Shown here: piece by piece, positions 8,390 to 18,400 of the stretch | How positions within the stretch are numbered: the first letter of the stretch is position 1 | Layout of the letters: each line of letters begins with the position of its first letter | Source of the DNA: UBA3537 sp045561735 | GTDB lineage: Bacteria; Bacteroidota; Bacteroidia; Flavobacteriales; Flavobacteriaceae | Reading direction: 5' to 3' | Assembly (NCBI GenBank): GCA_045561735.1 | Contig: JBJKXC010000027.1 | Location: 1-64,000 of the forward strand | Length of the DNA stretch: 64,000 nucleotides | Notes under the pieces: model-generated | What the model saw: only the letters and a program-made list of their open reading frames with translations | The model's database searches: none | What the model was told of the DNA's origin: nothing | Translations under genes and position numbers: made by a program

Positions 8390-9790
8390 ATGAATTCTTA
8401 CGATGTTGCCGTCATAGGATCCGGACCTGGAGGCTATGTTTCCGCCATACGTTGTGCACAATTGGGAATGCGCGTGGCCATTATTGAAAAGTATGCTACA
8501 ATGGGAGGAACCTGTTTAAACGTTGGCTGTATCCCCAGCAAAGCACTTCTAGATTCTTCACATCATTTTGAAGACGCTGTCAAACATTTTGACACTCATG
8601 GTATTGAATTGCCTGGAGAAGTGAAAGTCAACCTTGATAAAATGATGCAACGCAAGCAAGGTGTTGTAGATCAAACAACCGTCGGCATTGATTTTTTAAT
8701 GAAGAAAAATAAAATTGACACCTACCAAGGCGTTGGTAAATTCAAAGATGCTACTCACATTCAAATTGACGGTGAAACAGCCATAGAAATAGAGGCCAAA
8801 CACACTATTATTGCAACAGGGAGTAAGCCTACTAAACTTCCTTTTGTTAAAGTAGACAAAGAACGCATCATTACTTCCACAGAAGCTTTAAAGCTTACGG
8901 AAATTCCCAAGCATCTGATCATTATTGGAGGTGGTGTCATTGGTTTGGAATTGGGGCAAGTCTATAAGCGATTGGGGGCTGAAGTTACGGTCATAGAATA
9001 CATGGACCGCATCATTCCAACCATGGATAAAAGTCTTTCTAAAGAGCTCAACAAAGTCCTAAAGAAACAAAAATTTAAAATTAACTCCTCTCATAAGGTC
9101 ACTTCTGTAACTAGAGATGCAGACACCATTTTAGTGAAAGCAGAAAATAAAAAAGGAGAAGTTGTTAGTTTTGAGGGAGATTACTGTCTAGTCTCTGTAG
9201 GTCGAAGTGCTTATACTGCAGGTCTCAATGCGGAAGCTGCTGGGGTTCAACTAAACGAACGAGGACAAGTGGAGGTCAATACGCATTTACAAACAACTGC
9301 TAAAAATATTTACGCTATTGGAGATGTTATCAAAGGGGCTATGTTAGCCCACAAAGCCGAAGAAGAAGGCGTTTTTGTCGCTGAAACAATTGCAGGACAA
9401 AAGCCACATATTAATTACAATTTAATTCCTGGTGTGGTATACACCTGGCCAGAAGTGGCTTCTGTTGGAAAAACTGAAGAAACCTTGGAAAGCGCCGGCA
9501 TCGCTTATAAATCCGGGCAATTTCCGATGCGTGCCTTGGGACGCAGTCGCGCCAGTATGGATTTAGATGGATTTGTTAAAATTCTTGCAGACGCCAAAAC
9601 CGATGAAATTCTAGGGGTGCATATGATTGGCGCCCGTTGTGCGGATCTTATCGCTGAAGCCGTCGTAGCGATGGAGTTTCGTGCTTCTGCAGAAGATATC
9701 TCTAGGATGTCGCATGCTCATCCAACTTTTGCTGAAGCGATCAAAGAAGCCGCTTTGGCAGCGACGCAAGACAGAGCACTACATATTTAA
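8390..9790 (+). CDS. lpdA: Dihydrolipoyl dehydrogenase (first of two copies)
   Basis: A 466-aa flavoprotein that reoxidises dihydrolipoamide in 2-oxoacid dehydrogenase complexes or glycine cleavage, with FAD and NAD+. It has the FAD-binding GSGPGGYVSAI, the redox disulfide in GGTCLNVGCIPSKALL, the NAD-binding IIGGGVIGLELGQVYKRLG, the second FAD motif YAIGDV, and the C-terminal catalytic HAHPTFAEAIKEA. A second, more diverged copy on the opposite strand lies about 18 kb away, so the two probably serve different complexes. The next gene (pabB) is functionally unrelated but follows closely. Confidence 0.95.
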   Translation: MNSYDVAVIGSGPGGYVSAIRCAQLGMRVAIIEKYATMGGTCLNVGCIPSKALLDSSHHFEDAVKHFDTHGIELPGEVKVNLDKMMQRKQGVVDQTTVGIDFLMKKNKIDTYQGVGKFKDATHIQIDGETAIEIEAKHTIIATGSKPTKLPFVKVDKERIITSTEALKLTEIPKHLIIIGGGVIGLELGQVYKRLGAEVTVIEYMDRIIPTMDKSLSKELNKVLKKQKFKINSSHKVTSVTRDADTILVKAENKKGEVVSFEGDYCLVSVGRSAYTAGLNAEAAGVQLNERGQVEVNTHLQTTAKNIYAIGDVIKGAMLAHKAEEEGVFVAETIAGQKPHINYNLIPGVVYTWPEVASVGKTEETLESAGIAYKSGQFPMRALGRSRASMDLDGFVKILADAKTDEILGVHMIGARCADLIAEAVVAMEFRASAEDISRMSHAHPTFAEAIKEAALAATQDRALHI

Positions 9791-9833
9791 ATATTGTAAA
9801 CTACTTCTTAAATTTACAAAAACATAATTCTAT

Positions 9834-11126
9834 TTGAGACGTGCTAAGGAAATAGAGGTCAATGATATTCCGGATTTTAAAATAAAACTGTTAAAATGGG
9901 CGCAGTCTTATAGTGAAGTCACTTGGCTGGATTCGAACCAATGTTCACAAGCTTACAGCAATTTTGATGCGGTTTTAGCAGTAGATGCATTTACTAGCCT
10001 TCAAACAGGCTTTGATCAAGCCTTTGCTCAACTTCACAATTATCATTTAAAGACTTCGGATTGGATATTTGGCTATTTATCTTATGACCTAAAGAACAAC
10101 TTAGAAGATTTAGAATCTAGTAATTTTGATGGTTTGCGATTTCCAGAGTTATTTTTCTTTCAACCTAAGAAACTATTTTTCTTTAAGAACAGTACTGTTA
10201 CCATTCAGTATTTGGACTGTGTTTTTAAAGAGATGGACAATGATTTATTTCAAATTAAAAATGCTGCTACAAGTACTTTTAATGGCATTAAACACAACGC
10301 GCTAAAAATTAAACCCAGGGTATCTCAGCAGGACTATATTGATTTAATCCATAAACTGAAATCACACATTCAAAGAGGCGATATTTATGAAGCCAATTTT
10401 TGCCAAGAATTTTATGCCAAAGGTGAAATTGATCCTTTATTAACCTTTGAACGCTTGCAAGATTTGTCATTACCGCCTTTCGCTGTTTTTTTTAAGAATA
10501 AATCCCATTTTCTCCTTTCAGCATCTCCAGAGCGTTACTTAAAAAAAGAGGGAAATTTATTGATTTCTCAACCCATTAAGGGTACAGCAGCCAGGTCTTC
10601 TAATGCAACTGAAGATTTAAATCTAAAAAACAATCTATTGGCGGATCCAAAGGAGCGCAGTGAAAATGTTATGATTGTAGATCTGGTTCGGAACGATCTC
10701 TCACGAATTGCCAAAAAGGGGAGTGTTCTTGTAGAAGAATTACACGCAATTTATTCATTCAAACAGGTGCACCACTTGATTTCAACTATCAAAGCCGAGT
10801 TACGTCCAGAAATTTCTGCAGTTGATGCCATCTGCGCCTCTTATCCAATGGGTAGTATGACCGGAGCGCCTAAAATTTCAGCCATGAAAATCATCGAAAA
10901 TTTGGAGTGCAGCAAACGTGGCCTTTACTCAGGTTCTGTAGGGTATTTCACTCCAGACAGTGATTTTGATTTCAATGTGGTCATAAGAAGCATTTTGTAC
11001 AATGCTAAGACGTCTTATGTTTCCCTTTCAGTTGGCAGTGCCATCACTGCCAAAAGCGTTCCTGAAAAAGAATACGAAGAATGTTTGATCAAAGCCAAGG
11101 CTCTTATCGAAGTTTTGGAAAATTAA
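9834..11126 (+). CDS. pabB: Aminodeoxychorismate synthase component I
   Basis: A 430-aa chorismate-utilising enzyme that aminates chorismate to 4-amino-4-deoxychorismate for folate synthesis. The motif PIKGTAA carries the catalytic lysine that distinguishes PabB from anthranilate synthase (PLAGT). The remaining chorismate-binding signature is present: DPKERSENVMIVDLVRNDL, YPMGSMTGAPKISAM and GLYSGSVGYF. The N-terminal 130 residues form the regulatory-like half. The start appears to be TTG, because an in-frame stop lies 9 bases upstream and no ATG or GTG fits. Chorismate is supplied through the shikimate pathway, including aroQ and aroB in this window. Confidence 0.9.
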   Translation: MRRAKEIEVNDIPDFKIKLLKWAQSYSEVTWLDSNQCSQAYSNFDAVLAVDAFTSLQTGFDQAFAQLHNYHLKTSDWIFGYLSYDLKNNLEDLESSNFDGLRFPELFFFQPKKLFFFKNSTVTIQYLDCVFKEMDNDLFQIKNAATSTFNGIKHNALKIKPRVSQQDYIDLIHKLKSHIQRGDIYEANFCQEFYAKGEIDPLLTFERLQDLSLPPFAVFFKNKSHFLLSASPERYLKKEGNLLISQPIKGTAARSSNATEDLNLKNNLLADPKERSENVMIVDLVRNDLSRIAKKGSVLVEELHAIYSFKQVHHLISTIKAELRPEISAVDAICASYPMGSMTGAPKISAMKIIENLECSKRGLYSGSVGYFTPDSDFDFNVVIRSILYNAKTSYVSLSVGSAITAKSVPEKEYEECLIKAKALIEVLEN

Positions 11127-11130
11127 TTTT

Positions 11131-11138
11131 TACTTTTG
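11131..11138 (+). promoter_or_regulatory. -7 box immediately before tilS
   Basis: TACTTTTG matches TAnnTTTG exactly. Only 4 bases separate it from the ATG, so transcription from it would give a leaderless or near-leaderless mRNA. Confidence 0.45.
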
Positions 11139-11142
11139 CTGC

Positions 11143-12471
11143 ATGCTTGAAATATTTAAAGCACATATCAAATTAAACTTCCCAACCTTATTTAGGGATA
11201 AAATCTTATTGGCTTGTTCGGGTGGAGTTGACAGCATGGTGTTGACCCATTTGTGTCAAAAATTAAATTTAAACATAACATTGGCCCATTGTAATTTTTG
11301 TTTGCGGGGTGATGAAAGCAATGTAGATGAAGCATTTGTTGTGGGTTATGGTAGCAAGCAAAACATTCCTTTTTTTTCAAAACAGTTTGATACACAATCA
11401 TTTGCTGATAATTCAAAACATTCAATTCAAATGGCTGCGAGAGAATTGCGCTATAATTGGTTTCAAAGTCTTTCTGAGCAACACCAATTCAACTGTGTTT
11501 TGACAGCCCACCATGCCGATGATAATTTAGAAACCTTTTTCATCAATCTTAGTCGCGGTTCCGGTCTTGATGGTCTGGTTGGGATTCCTAAAAAAAACAG
11601 TCGCTTCTTACGTCCTTTATTGCCATTTTCAAGAGATCAGATTTTGAAATATGCTCAAAAACATCAAATTAAATGGAGAGAAGATAGTAGCAATGTAAGT
11701 TTGAAATACCATCGCAACCAGCTGAGACACAAATTAGTAACAGTTTTAAAAGAAATTTATCCCAATATTCTTGAATCTTTAACCAAAACACAGTCACATT
11801 TAGAGGCTTCAAAAGAACTACTTGAAAGTCATATGCACGATATTGAAGAACAAGTGATTGTCAAAACTAATCTGGGTGAAATTCATTATGATATATATGC
11901 CTTAAAAGTATTGAAATCAATGCCGCTGTATTTGTTTCCACTGTTTAATAAATATGGATTTTCTGACTGGAAAGCGCTTTCTAAATTATTGGATGGACAA
12001 TCAGGAAAAAAGATGCTGTCTAAAACCCATACGCTTATAAAAGACCGTCAAGTTTTAATATTATTAAGCAATGATTTGCCAACAGTTACTAGCCAAAAAA
12101 TTGAATCTGAAAATGAAATTCCTTTTATTGAAAATTTAGGGTGTCATCTAAAGATCGATAAGGTTTCAGTATTGGATTCATGCGATTCTAATACCATTTA
12201 TGTTGATTTTGAAAAGCTTCAATTTCCTTTAGAATTAAGAACCTGGAAAAACGGAGATTATTTTTATCCAAAAGGCATGAAGGGTAAAAAGAAAATCAGT
12301 AAATTTTTTAAAGACGAAAAAATGTCACTTACTGAAAAGGACAAAGCCTTATTGTTATGCTCTGACGCTCAAGTTGTTTGGGTTGTTGGAAGGCGTCAAG
12401 ATTCCCGATTTGTAGCTTCTAAAACAGATACTTTAATGTGTAAAATTAGCTTACAATATGCCACAGATTAA
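11143..12471 (+). CDS. tilS: tRNA(Ile)-lysidine synthase
   Basis: A 442-aa PP-loop ATPase that converts the wobble cytidine of tRNA-Ile(CAU) to lysidine, an essential step for decoding AUA. The ATP pyrophosphatase motif SGGVDS is at residues 26-31, followed by AHCNFCLRGDES and TAHHADDNLETFFINLSRGSG, a family signature. The C-terminal substrate-binding domain ends with KGKKKISKFFKDEK. The length is normal. The last 14 bases overlap the next gene, indicating cotranscription with the YheT-like hydrolase. Confidence 0.95.
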   Translation: MLEIFKAHIKLNFPTLFRDKILLACSGGVDSMVLTHLCQKLNLNITLAHCNFCLRGDESNVDEAFVVGYGSKQNIPFFSKQFDTQSFADNSKHSIQMAARELRYNWFQSLSEQHQFNCVLTAHHADDNLETFFINLSRGSGLDGLVGIPKKNSRFLRPLLPFSRDQILKYAQKHQIKWREDSSNVSLKYHRNQLRHKLVTVLKEIYPNILESLTKTQSHLEASKELLESHMHDIEEQVIVKTNLGEIHYDIYALKVLKSMPLYLFPLFNKYGFSDWKALSKLLDGQSGKKMLSKTHTLIKDRQVLILLSNDLPTVTSQKIESENEIPFIENLGCHLKIDKVSVLDSCDSNTIYVDFEKLQFPLELRTWKNGDYFYPKGMKGKKKISKFFKDEKMSLTEKDKALLLCSDAQVVWVVGRRQDSRFVASKTDTLMCKISLQYATD

Positions 12472-13417
12472 AAGTCGGTACAAACCATCTCTGCCGTTCA
12501 AAAGTGGATTCATTTCAACGGTGTACTCTGGTCTAATCCGCTATATTAAATACCCACAAAAACGAGAGCGCATAAAGCTCAGTGACGGCGATTTTTTAGA
12601 TTTGGATTGGAGTTACGCTTCTGAGCCTACAAATAGTTTGGCTATCATTTTACATGGAATGGAAGGTCACGGGCAGCGCCCTTATGTTTCAGGAATTGCC
12701 CGTCATCTAAACACACAGCATATGGATGCAATTTGTGTCAATTTTAGAGGTTGTAGTGGACAAATTAATACTCATTTTTTTAGTTTTCATTCTGGCCAAA
12801 CAGAAGATTTAAAGGATGTTATTGCCCATGTAATTTCAAACCATAATTACGATTCAATTTTTTTAAATGGAATTAGTTTAGGAGGTAATATTGTTTTAAA
12901 ATACCTTGGGGAAACTTCAGATGTTCCAAAGCAAATTAAAGCGGCAATGGCGGTTTCTGTTCCAATAGATTTAGCGGGTTCTTCAAAAGCGCTTCACAGC
13001 TTTAAAAATTGCTTTTTTCATATTTACTTTATGATTGCATTAAAACTGAAAGTAAAGCAAAAGCATCGACAATTTCCAACTAAAATTTCAAGACTTTCAT
13101 TATGGCGCATATGGACGCTTCGTTCATTAGATGAGATATACACCTCTCGAGCCAATGGCTTCAAGGATGCAGCGCATTATTATAATAAATCGAACAGTTT
13201 ACAATATTTACCAGCTATAACGACTCCAGTTCTGATTCTTAACGCATTGAACGACACTTTTTTAACAGAAACCTGCTACCCAAACGCCATAGCTGAAGAT
13301 AATCCGTATATTTATTTAGAAACCCCCAAATATGGTGGTCATGTAGGATTTATTTTGCCTGGCGGGGTCTATTACAACGAATTGCGTGCTGCGGAATTTT
13401 TCTTAGAATTCAAGTAA
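12458..13417 (+). CDS. YheT-family alpha/beta hydrolase
   Basis: A 319-aa serine hydrolase of the YheT/embryogenesis-associated EMB8 family. The oxyanion region LHGMEGHGQRPYVSGIA, the nucleophile elbow GISLGGNIVLKYLGE, the acid strand LNALNDTFL and the catalytic His in GGHVGFI are visible. The substrate is unknown; a lipid or acetyl-ester role is guessed for relatives. It starts inside the end of tilS, and its 3' end overlaps the 3' end of maf on the other strand by 15 bases. Confidence 0.88.
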   Translation: MPQIKSRYKPSLPFKSGFISTVYSGLIRYIKYPQKRERIKLSDGDFLDLDWSYASEPTNSLAIILHGMEGHGQRPYVSGIARHLNTQHMDAICVNFRGCSGQINTHFFSFHSGQTEDLKDVIAHVISNHNYDSIFLNGISLGGNIVLKYLGETSDVPKQIKAAMAVSVPIDLAGSSKALHSFKNCFFHIYFMIALKLKVKQKHRQFPTKISRLSLWRIWTLRSLDEIYTSRANGFKDAAHYYNKSNSLQYLPAITTPVLILNALNDTFLTETCYPNAIAEDNPYIYLETPKYGGHVGFILPGGVYYNELRAAEFFLEFK

Positions 13418-13984
13418 ATGACTATAAACAAGGTTTAATGGAAAGCCCATAACATTGAAATAAGACCCTTCTATTTTTTCTACCCCAACCTGTCCAATCC
13501 AATCTTGAATCCCATAGGCGCCAGCTTTGTCAAGTGGTTTATAATTATTCACATAGAATTCAATTTCTTCGATTTTTAATTTTCTAAAAGATACTTTGGT
13601 TAAAGCATTAAAGGTCTGTTGTTTTTCTGTTGATGTAAAACATACCGATGTAATAACTTTGTGAGTTGAGTTGCTCAGATTTTGAAGCATTTCAATAGCA
13701 TGCTTTAAAGATGTTGGTTTGCCAATTGCATTGTTCCGATGCCAGACGATAGTATCGCTAGTGATGAGTAAATCATTGGGTTTTAAATTCTTTTTAAAAG
13801 CATTGGCTTTCAAAATGGACAAATAATCTGAAATCTCATGACCTGAGAGCTTTTGAGGATAAACTTCATCAACGGGTTTTACACAGATTTCAAAAGGCAC
13901 TCCCAACTGTTTTAATAAATCTTGTCTTCTAGGGGAACCAGACGCTAAAATTAAACGGCGTTTGTTTAATTGTTCTTTTAGCAT
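13403..13984 (-). CDS. maf: Maf-like nucleoside triphosphate pyrophosphatase
   Basis: A 193-aa house-cleaning pyrophosphatase of the Maf/YhdE family, which hydrolyses dTTP/UTP or modified nucleotides. The N-terminal signature LILASGSPRRQDLLKQLG is intact, and the catalytic ITSDTIVWHR and GAYGIQDWIG regions follow. The open frame could begin 8 codons earlier at TTG, but the ATG used here gives the normal family N-terminus and a 4-base gap to kdsC. It is the last gene of the DUF2520-kdsC-maf transcription unit. Confidence 0.92.
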   Translation of the reverse strand: MLKEQLNKRRLILASGSPRRQDLLKQLGVPFEICVKPVDEVYPQKLSGHEISDYLSILKANAFKKNLKPNDLLITSDTIVWHRNNAIGKPTSLKHAIEMLQNLSNSTHKVITSVCFTSTEKQQTFNALTKVSFRKLKIEEIEFYVNNYKPLDKAGAYGIQDWIGQVGVEKIEGSYFNVMGFPLNLVYSHLLEF

Positions 13985-13988
13985 TTCC

Positions 13989-14519
13989 TTAATCGCAATT
14001 GGCTTCAAACCCTTTTAACCAGTGCCCTTGAATCTTTAGTATTTGCTCTATAATATCTCTTGCGGCACCATGTCCTCCATTAATATGAGAAATGTATTGA
14101 GCATTTGCTTTGACTTCTGGTGCAGCGTCTTGCGGGCAACAAGGCAATCCAACCAATGACATGGCAGGTATATCTGGAATGTCATCACCCATGTACATGA
14201 TTTCATTTTTATCTATACCCAAATCCAACATTAGTTTTTTCAAGTTTTTAATTTTATTGTGTGCTCCGAGTATAATATTTTTTAGCCCCAGACCTTCCAA
14301 TCGTTTTCTAACCCCTTCGTTACTGCCTCCAGAGATGATGCAGACATTAAGCCCTGAATCAACAGCAACTTTCAATGCAAATCCATCGCGCGTGTTCATT
14401 TTTCTAAGCATTTCTCCATCTGAAGTTACCAAAATAGAGCTATCTGTCAAGACGCCATCGACATCAAATACAAGTGTGGTTATATTTTTTAATAGTATTT
14501 TGTAATTTTTTTTAGTCAT
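13989..14519 (-). CDS. kdsC: KdsC-type HAD phosphatase (KDO-8-phosphate phosphatase)
   Basis: A 176-aa C0-type HAD phosphatase lacking a cap domain, the form that removes phosphate from 3-deoxy-D-manno-octulosonate 8-phosphate during lipopolysaccharide core synthesis. Motif I is FDVDGVLTDSS, motif II lies in CIISGGSN, the lysine is in HNKIKNLKK, and motif III/IV is YMGDDIPDIPAM. Relatives can instead act on acylneuraminate 9-phosphate, so the exact substrate is inferred. It starts inside the last bases of the DUF2520 gene. Confidence 0.88.
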   Translation of the reverse strand: MTKKNYKILLKNITTLVFDVDGVLTDSSILVTSDGEMLRKMNTRDGFALKVAVDSGLNVCIISGGSNEGVRKRLEGLGLKNIILGAHNKIKNLKKLMLDLGIDKNEIMYMGDDIPDIPAMSLVGLPCCPQDAAPEVKANAQYISHINGGHGAARDIIEQILKIQGHWLKGFEANCD

Positions 14520-15270
14520 GAGTGTATTGAATTGATTGTGTTAGAATTTCATAAATTTTTTGATATTTTGGCGTCCTCTCCAGTAATTTTAAATGCTGAT
14601 TAATGGTTTTTTTATCGTTGCGTATTGCGGGGCCAGTTTGTGCCATATAAGGCGATAGCTTTTGCAGTTTTTGAATGGTTTCCTGCATAAGGGGTTTTAA
14701 AATATCAAATTCTAGACCCTCGCGATCTGTTAGTTCATGTGCTATGCGATAGAGTTGGTTTGTGAAGTTATTGACAAACACCGCAGATAAATGAAGGGAT
14801 TGACGTTGTTCCGATTGAATAAAATAGATTGGACTTCCCAAAGCTTCAGCAACTGATTTTAACAATTTTCGATCGCTCTTGTCTGTTGTTTCAATACAAA
14901 TTGGAACGTTTATAAAATCTAAATCTGATGTCTTTGAAAATGTTTGTAAAGGATAAAAAACACCTTTTCTATTTTTTTTATTAAGAAATCTCATAGCAAC
15001 GCTTCCTGATGTGTGAACAACCAAACGATTTTCAAATGGTAACGCATTTGAGATAGTCTCAACAGCTGAATCGCTTACGGCAAGAATGTAAAGGTCAGCA
15101 GGTTTTAGCTGCATTAGATCATTGCAAAAATTTACACCATATAAACCTTTTTCAGGGCCTATTTTTGATCGATTATACAATTGCTCCAAATGAAGACTTT
15201 CTGTAGCTTTAATAGCTTTGCAAAACTGTGTTCCTACCTGTCCTGCTCCTATTACTGAAATTGTAATCAT
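14512..15270 (-). CDS. Rossmann-fold DUF2520 protein (NADP-dependent oxidoreductase-like)
   Basis: A 252-aa protein with an N-terminal NAD(P)-binding Rossmann fold (ISVIGAGQVGTQF). The HTSGSV segment resembles 6-phosphogluconate or pyrroline-5-carboxylate reductase relatives, and the helical C-terminal half is of the DUF2520 type (NFTNQLYRIAHEL, GPAIRNDKKTINQHL). The substrate is unknown. It heads a three-gene overlapping unit with kdsC and maf. Confidence 0.85.
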   Translation of the reverse strand: MITISVIGAGQVGTQFCKAIKATESLHLEQLYNRSKIGPEKGLYGVNFCNDLMQLKPADLYILAVSDSAVETISNALPFENRLVVHTSGSVAMRFLNKKNRKGVFYPLQTFSKTSDLDFINVPICIETTDKSDRKLLKSVAEALGSPIYFIQSEQRQSLHLSAVFVNNFTNQLYRIAHELTDREGLEFDILKPLMQETIQKLQKLSPYMAQTGPAIRNDKKTINQHLKLLERTPKYQKIYEILTQSIQYTHD

Positions 15271-15388
15271 TGAGCTAAATTAAGCCATTCTGTTATGTTT
15301 TAAAAGTGAAAACCGCGCTTTATCTTTTTTTTTAGTCAAATTACTGTTAAAACAGAATGATTAAAATTACTTTTTTGTAAAAAGTAAG

Positions 15389-15396
15389 TACCTTTG
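15389..15396 (+). promoter_or_regulatory. -7 box for ccsBA
   Basis: TACCTTTG matches TAnnTTTG exactly. The upstream-most possible TTG start of the ccsBA open frame lies inside this box, which argues that the true start is the ATG 28 bases further on. Confidence 0.6.
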
Positions 15397-15423
15397 CTGC
15401 TCACTAAATTTTGTAGTTGTCCT

Positions 15424-18400
15424 ATGCTCAAAAAATTAGCCAGTATCCTTTTTTCAACCCGTTTAACAGCCACGCTGTTTATATTATATGCTCTGGCTAT
15501 GGCTGTGGGAACTTTTATGGATCAAGGTCAAAGCACCTCACCAACTCCTTACTCAAGAACTCTAATTTACAATGCTTGGTGGTTTGAAGCAATTATGATG
15601 GTATTTATGGTTAATTTTGTTGGAAACATCTTCAAATACCGTCTATTTAGAAAGGAAAAATGGGCAACACTCACCCTTCATTTATCATTTATATCCATTT
15701 TACTAGGCGCATTTATCACTAGATATTACGGATATGAGGGCATGATGTCTATAAGAGAGGGGGCTACTGAAAATACTTTTTTATCTCAAAAGACTTATCT
15801 AACAACCTACATCGATGGCGACTATGAGGTTAATGGTCAATTGTTGCGACGCTCAAAAAGCGATGCAGTTGATTTCTCTCCAAGACTTGAAAATGAGTAT
15901 AAATTGGAAACCACATACGGAAATTCCCCAGTTTTAGTGGAGTTAATCGATTTTATATCTGGCGCTGAAGAGGACATAGTCCCTGACAAAAATGGGGATT
16001 ATTATCTAAAGCTTGTAGAGGCGGGTAGTGGTAGGCCTCACAACCACTTTTTGAAATTGGGTCAAGTCAGTAACATACACAACGTACTTTACGCACTTAA
16101 CAAGCCAACTTCTGGAGCCATTAATTTAACTTACTCCGAGGATGGGGGATTGACCATACAGTCACCTTTTGAGGGTGAATTTATGACCATGGCTACGCGG
16201 CAGCAAGGTCGCTTGGTTAAAGACAGCGTTCAACCCTTGGCCTTAAGATCTAGATATCTGATAGGAAATCAAGCTATTGTGTTTCCAAAACCAGTTGTTA
16301 AAGGCGTCTTTGACGTTGTTAAAAAATCTGAATTATTAAAAGGAGATGAGGACGGAATCGCTTTAAAAGTTACTACTAGAGGTGAAACAAAAATCGTTAA
16401 ATTATTAGGTGGTCAAGGCATCAATAATCCTTTTAAACAGATAAAGGTTGGTGGTCTTGATTTTGCCTTTAAATATGGCTCTAAAGTCCTGGAATTACCC
16501 TTTGATATTAAACTCAATGACTTTATCGCAGAGCGTTATCCAGGAACTGAAAAAAGTTACGCCTCTTTTGAAAGTAAAGTCACTGTTTTTGATTCTGTGG
16601 AAGGTGAGTTCGACTTTCATATCTACATGAATAATATTTTAAAACACCGCGGTTATCGTTTTTTTCAATCTTCTTTTGATCCCGATGAAAAAGGGACTGT
16701 CCTTTCTGTGAATCACGATTATTGGGGGACTTGGTTTACCTATTTGGGTTATTATTTGCTGTATTTTGGATTGCTAGCTATTTTACTCAGTAAGGAGGCT
16801 CGAATGGAATTTTTAAGAAAACAATTGGGCAAAATCAAAAGAAAAAAGGCAAATCTAACAGTTATTTTAAGTTTAATTTCTCTTGGTCTTTCCGCACAAA
16901 TAAACCATAACACAAATCATAAGTTTCAACGCCCCAGCCAACAACAGTTGGATTCCATTTTAGCGCAAAATATAACCCCTGAGTCAGCTTCAGATCGCTT
17001 TGGGTATTTAGTCATTCAAGATGCCGATGGTAGAATGAAGCCAGTGAATACATACGCTTCAGAACTTTTGAGAAAATTATCCAAAAAAGACCACTACCAG
17101 AATTACACAGCCGATCAGGTATTCCTGTCCATGCAAGAGAGTCCTCAACTTTGGTATAATGTGCCCATTATTTATTTGAAATTAAAAAAGTCCGACACTA
17201 TTCGAAGCATTATAGGGATTCCAAAAGATCAAAAATATGCTGCGCTTGTAGATTTTTTAGACATCAATTTAAACTACAAACTAGGGCCTTATCTTGAGGA
17301 TGCCTACAGCGCCCAAGTTCCCACAGCCATTCAAAAAGAATTGAAAACAGCGGATCAACGTGTCAGTCTTCTTTTTAATACGCTTGAGGGCGATGCTTTG
17401 CGATTGTTTCCAATTCCAGATGATATCAACAGTAAGTGGGTTTCACCAAGAGAATTTATCCAAAAAGATTTGGTTCTTAAAGACTCTTTGTACGCCAACT
17501 TTATTCGTACTGGCTTCCTAGCTTACATGGCAACATTACAGAATGAAAAAGTTCAAAAAAATGGAGAATTTTCTCAAAGTGATAAATTATTGGACGCGAT
17601 CAAAAAAACTCAAGTCAAATATGGCGCTGAAGCCATGCTTTCAGATAAAAAAATCAATGCTGAAATTACTTACAATAAATACGATATTTTTAAAAAGCTT
17701 TTCAGTTGGTATGTGTATACGAGCAGTCTAATGTTTGTCTTATTAATTGTTCAGATTTTAAGAGATAAGAGCAAAATTTTAAATATTTCTATAAATGTTT
17801 TCAAAGCTTTGGTGTACTTGTGTTTTGCACTGCATACCGCCGGACTTGTTGCAAGATGGTATATTTCAGGACATGCACCTTGGAGTGATGCCTATGAATC
17901 TATGATTTATGTGGCCTGGGCAACTATGGCCTTCGGTGTCATGCTTGGATACAAGAGTAATCTAACATTTGCTTCTACCGCTTTTGTTACTGCCATGATT
18001 TTAATGATTGCACATTGGAATTGGATGGATCCCTCGATTGGTAACTTACAGCCTGTTCTCAATAGTTATTGGTTGATGATACACGTGGCGGTCATTGTAG
18101 GGAGTTATGGCCCTTTTGCCTTGGCGATGATTATAGGGCTAATAAGTTTGCTTTTAATACTATTGACTACCCCTAAGAATAAGGATAAAATGGAATTAAA
18201 TGTAAAGGAGTTGACAGTTATCAATGAAATGGCAATGACTGTTGGTTTGGTAATGTTGACCATCGGGAATTTTTTAGGAGGTATGTGGGCCAATGAGAGT
18301 TGGGGGCGCTATTGGGGCTGGGATCCAAAGGAAACATGGGCATTGATTAGCATAATGATATATGCCTTTGTGATCCATATGCGACTTGTTCCCGGTTTGA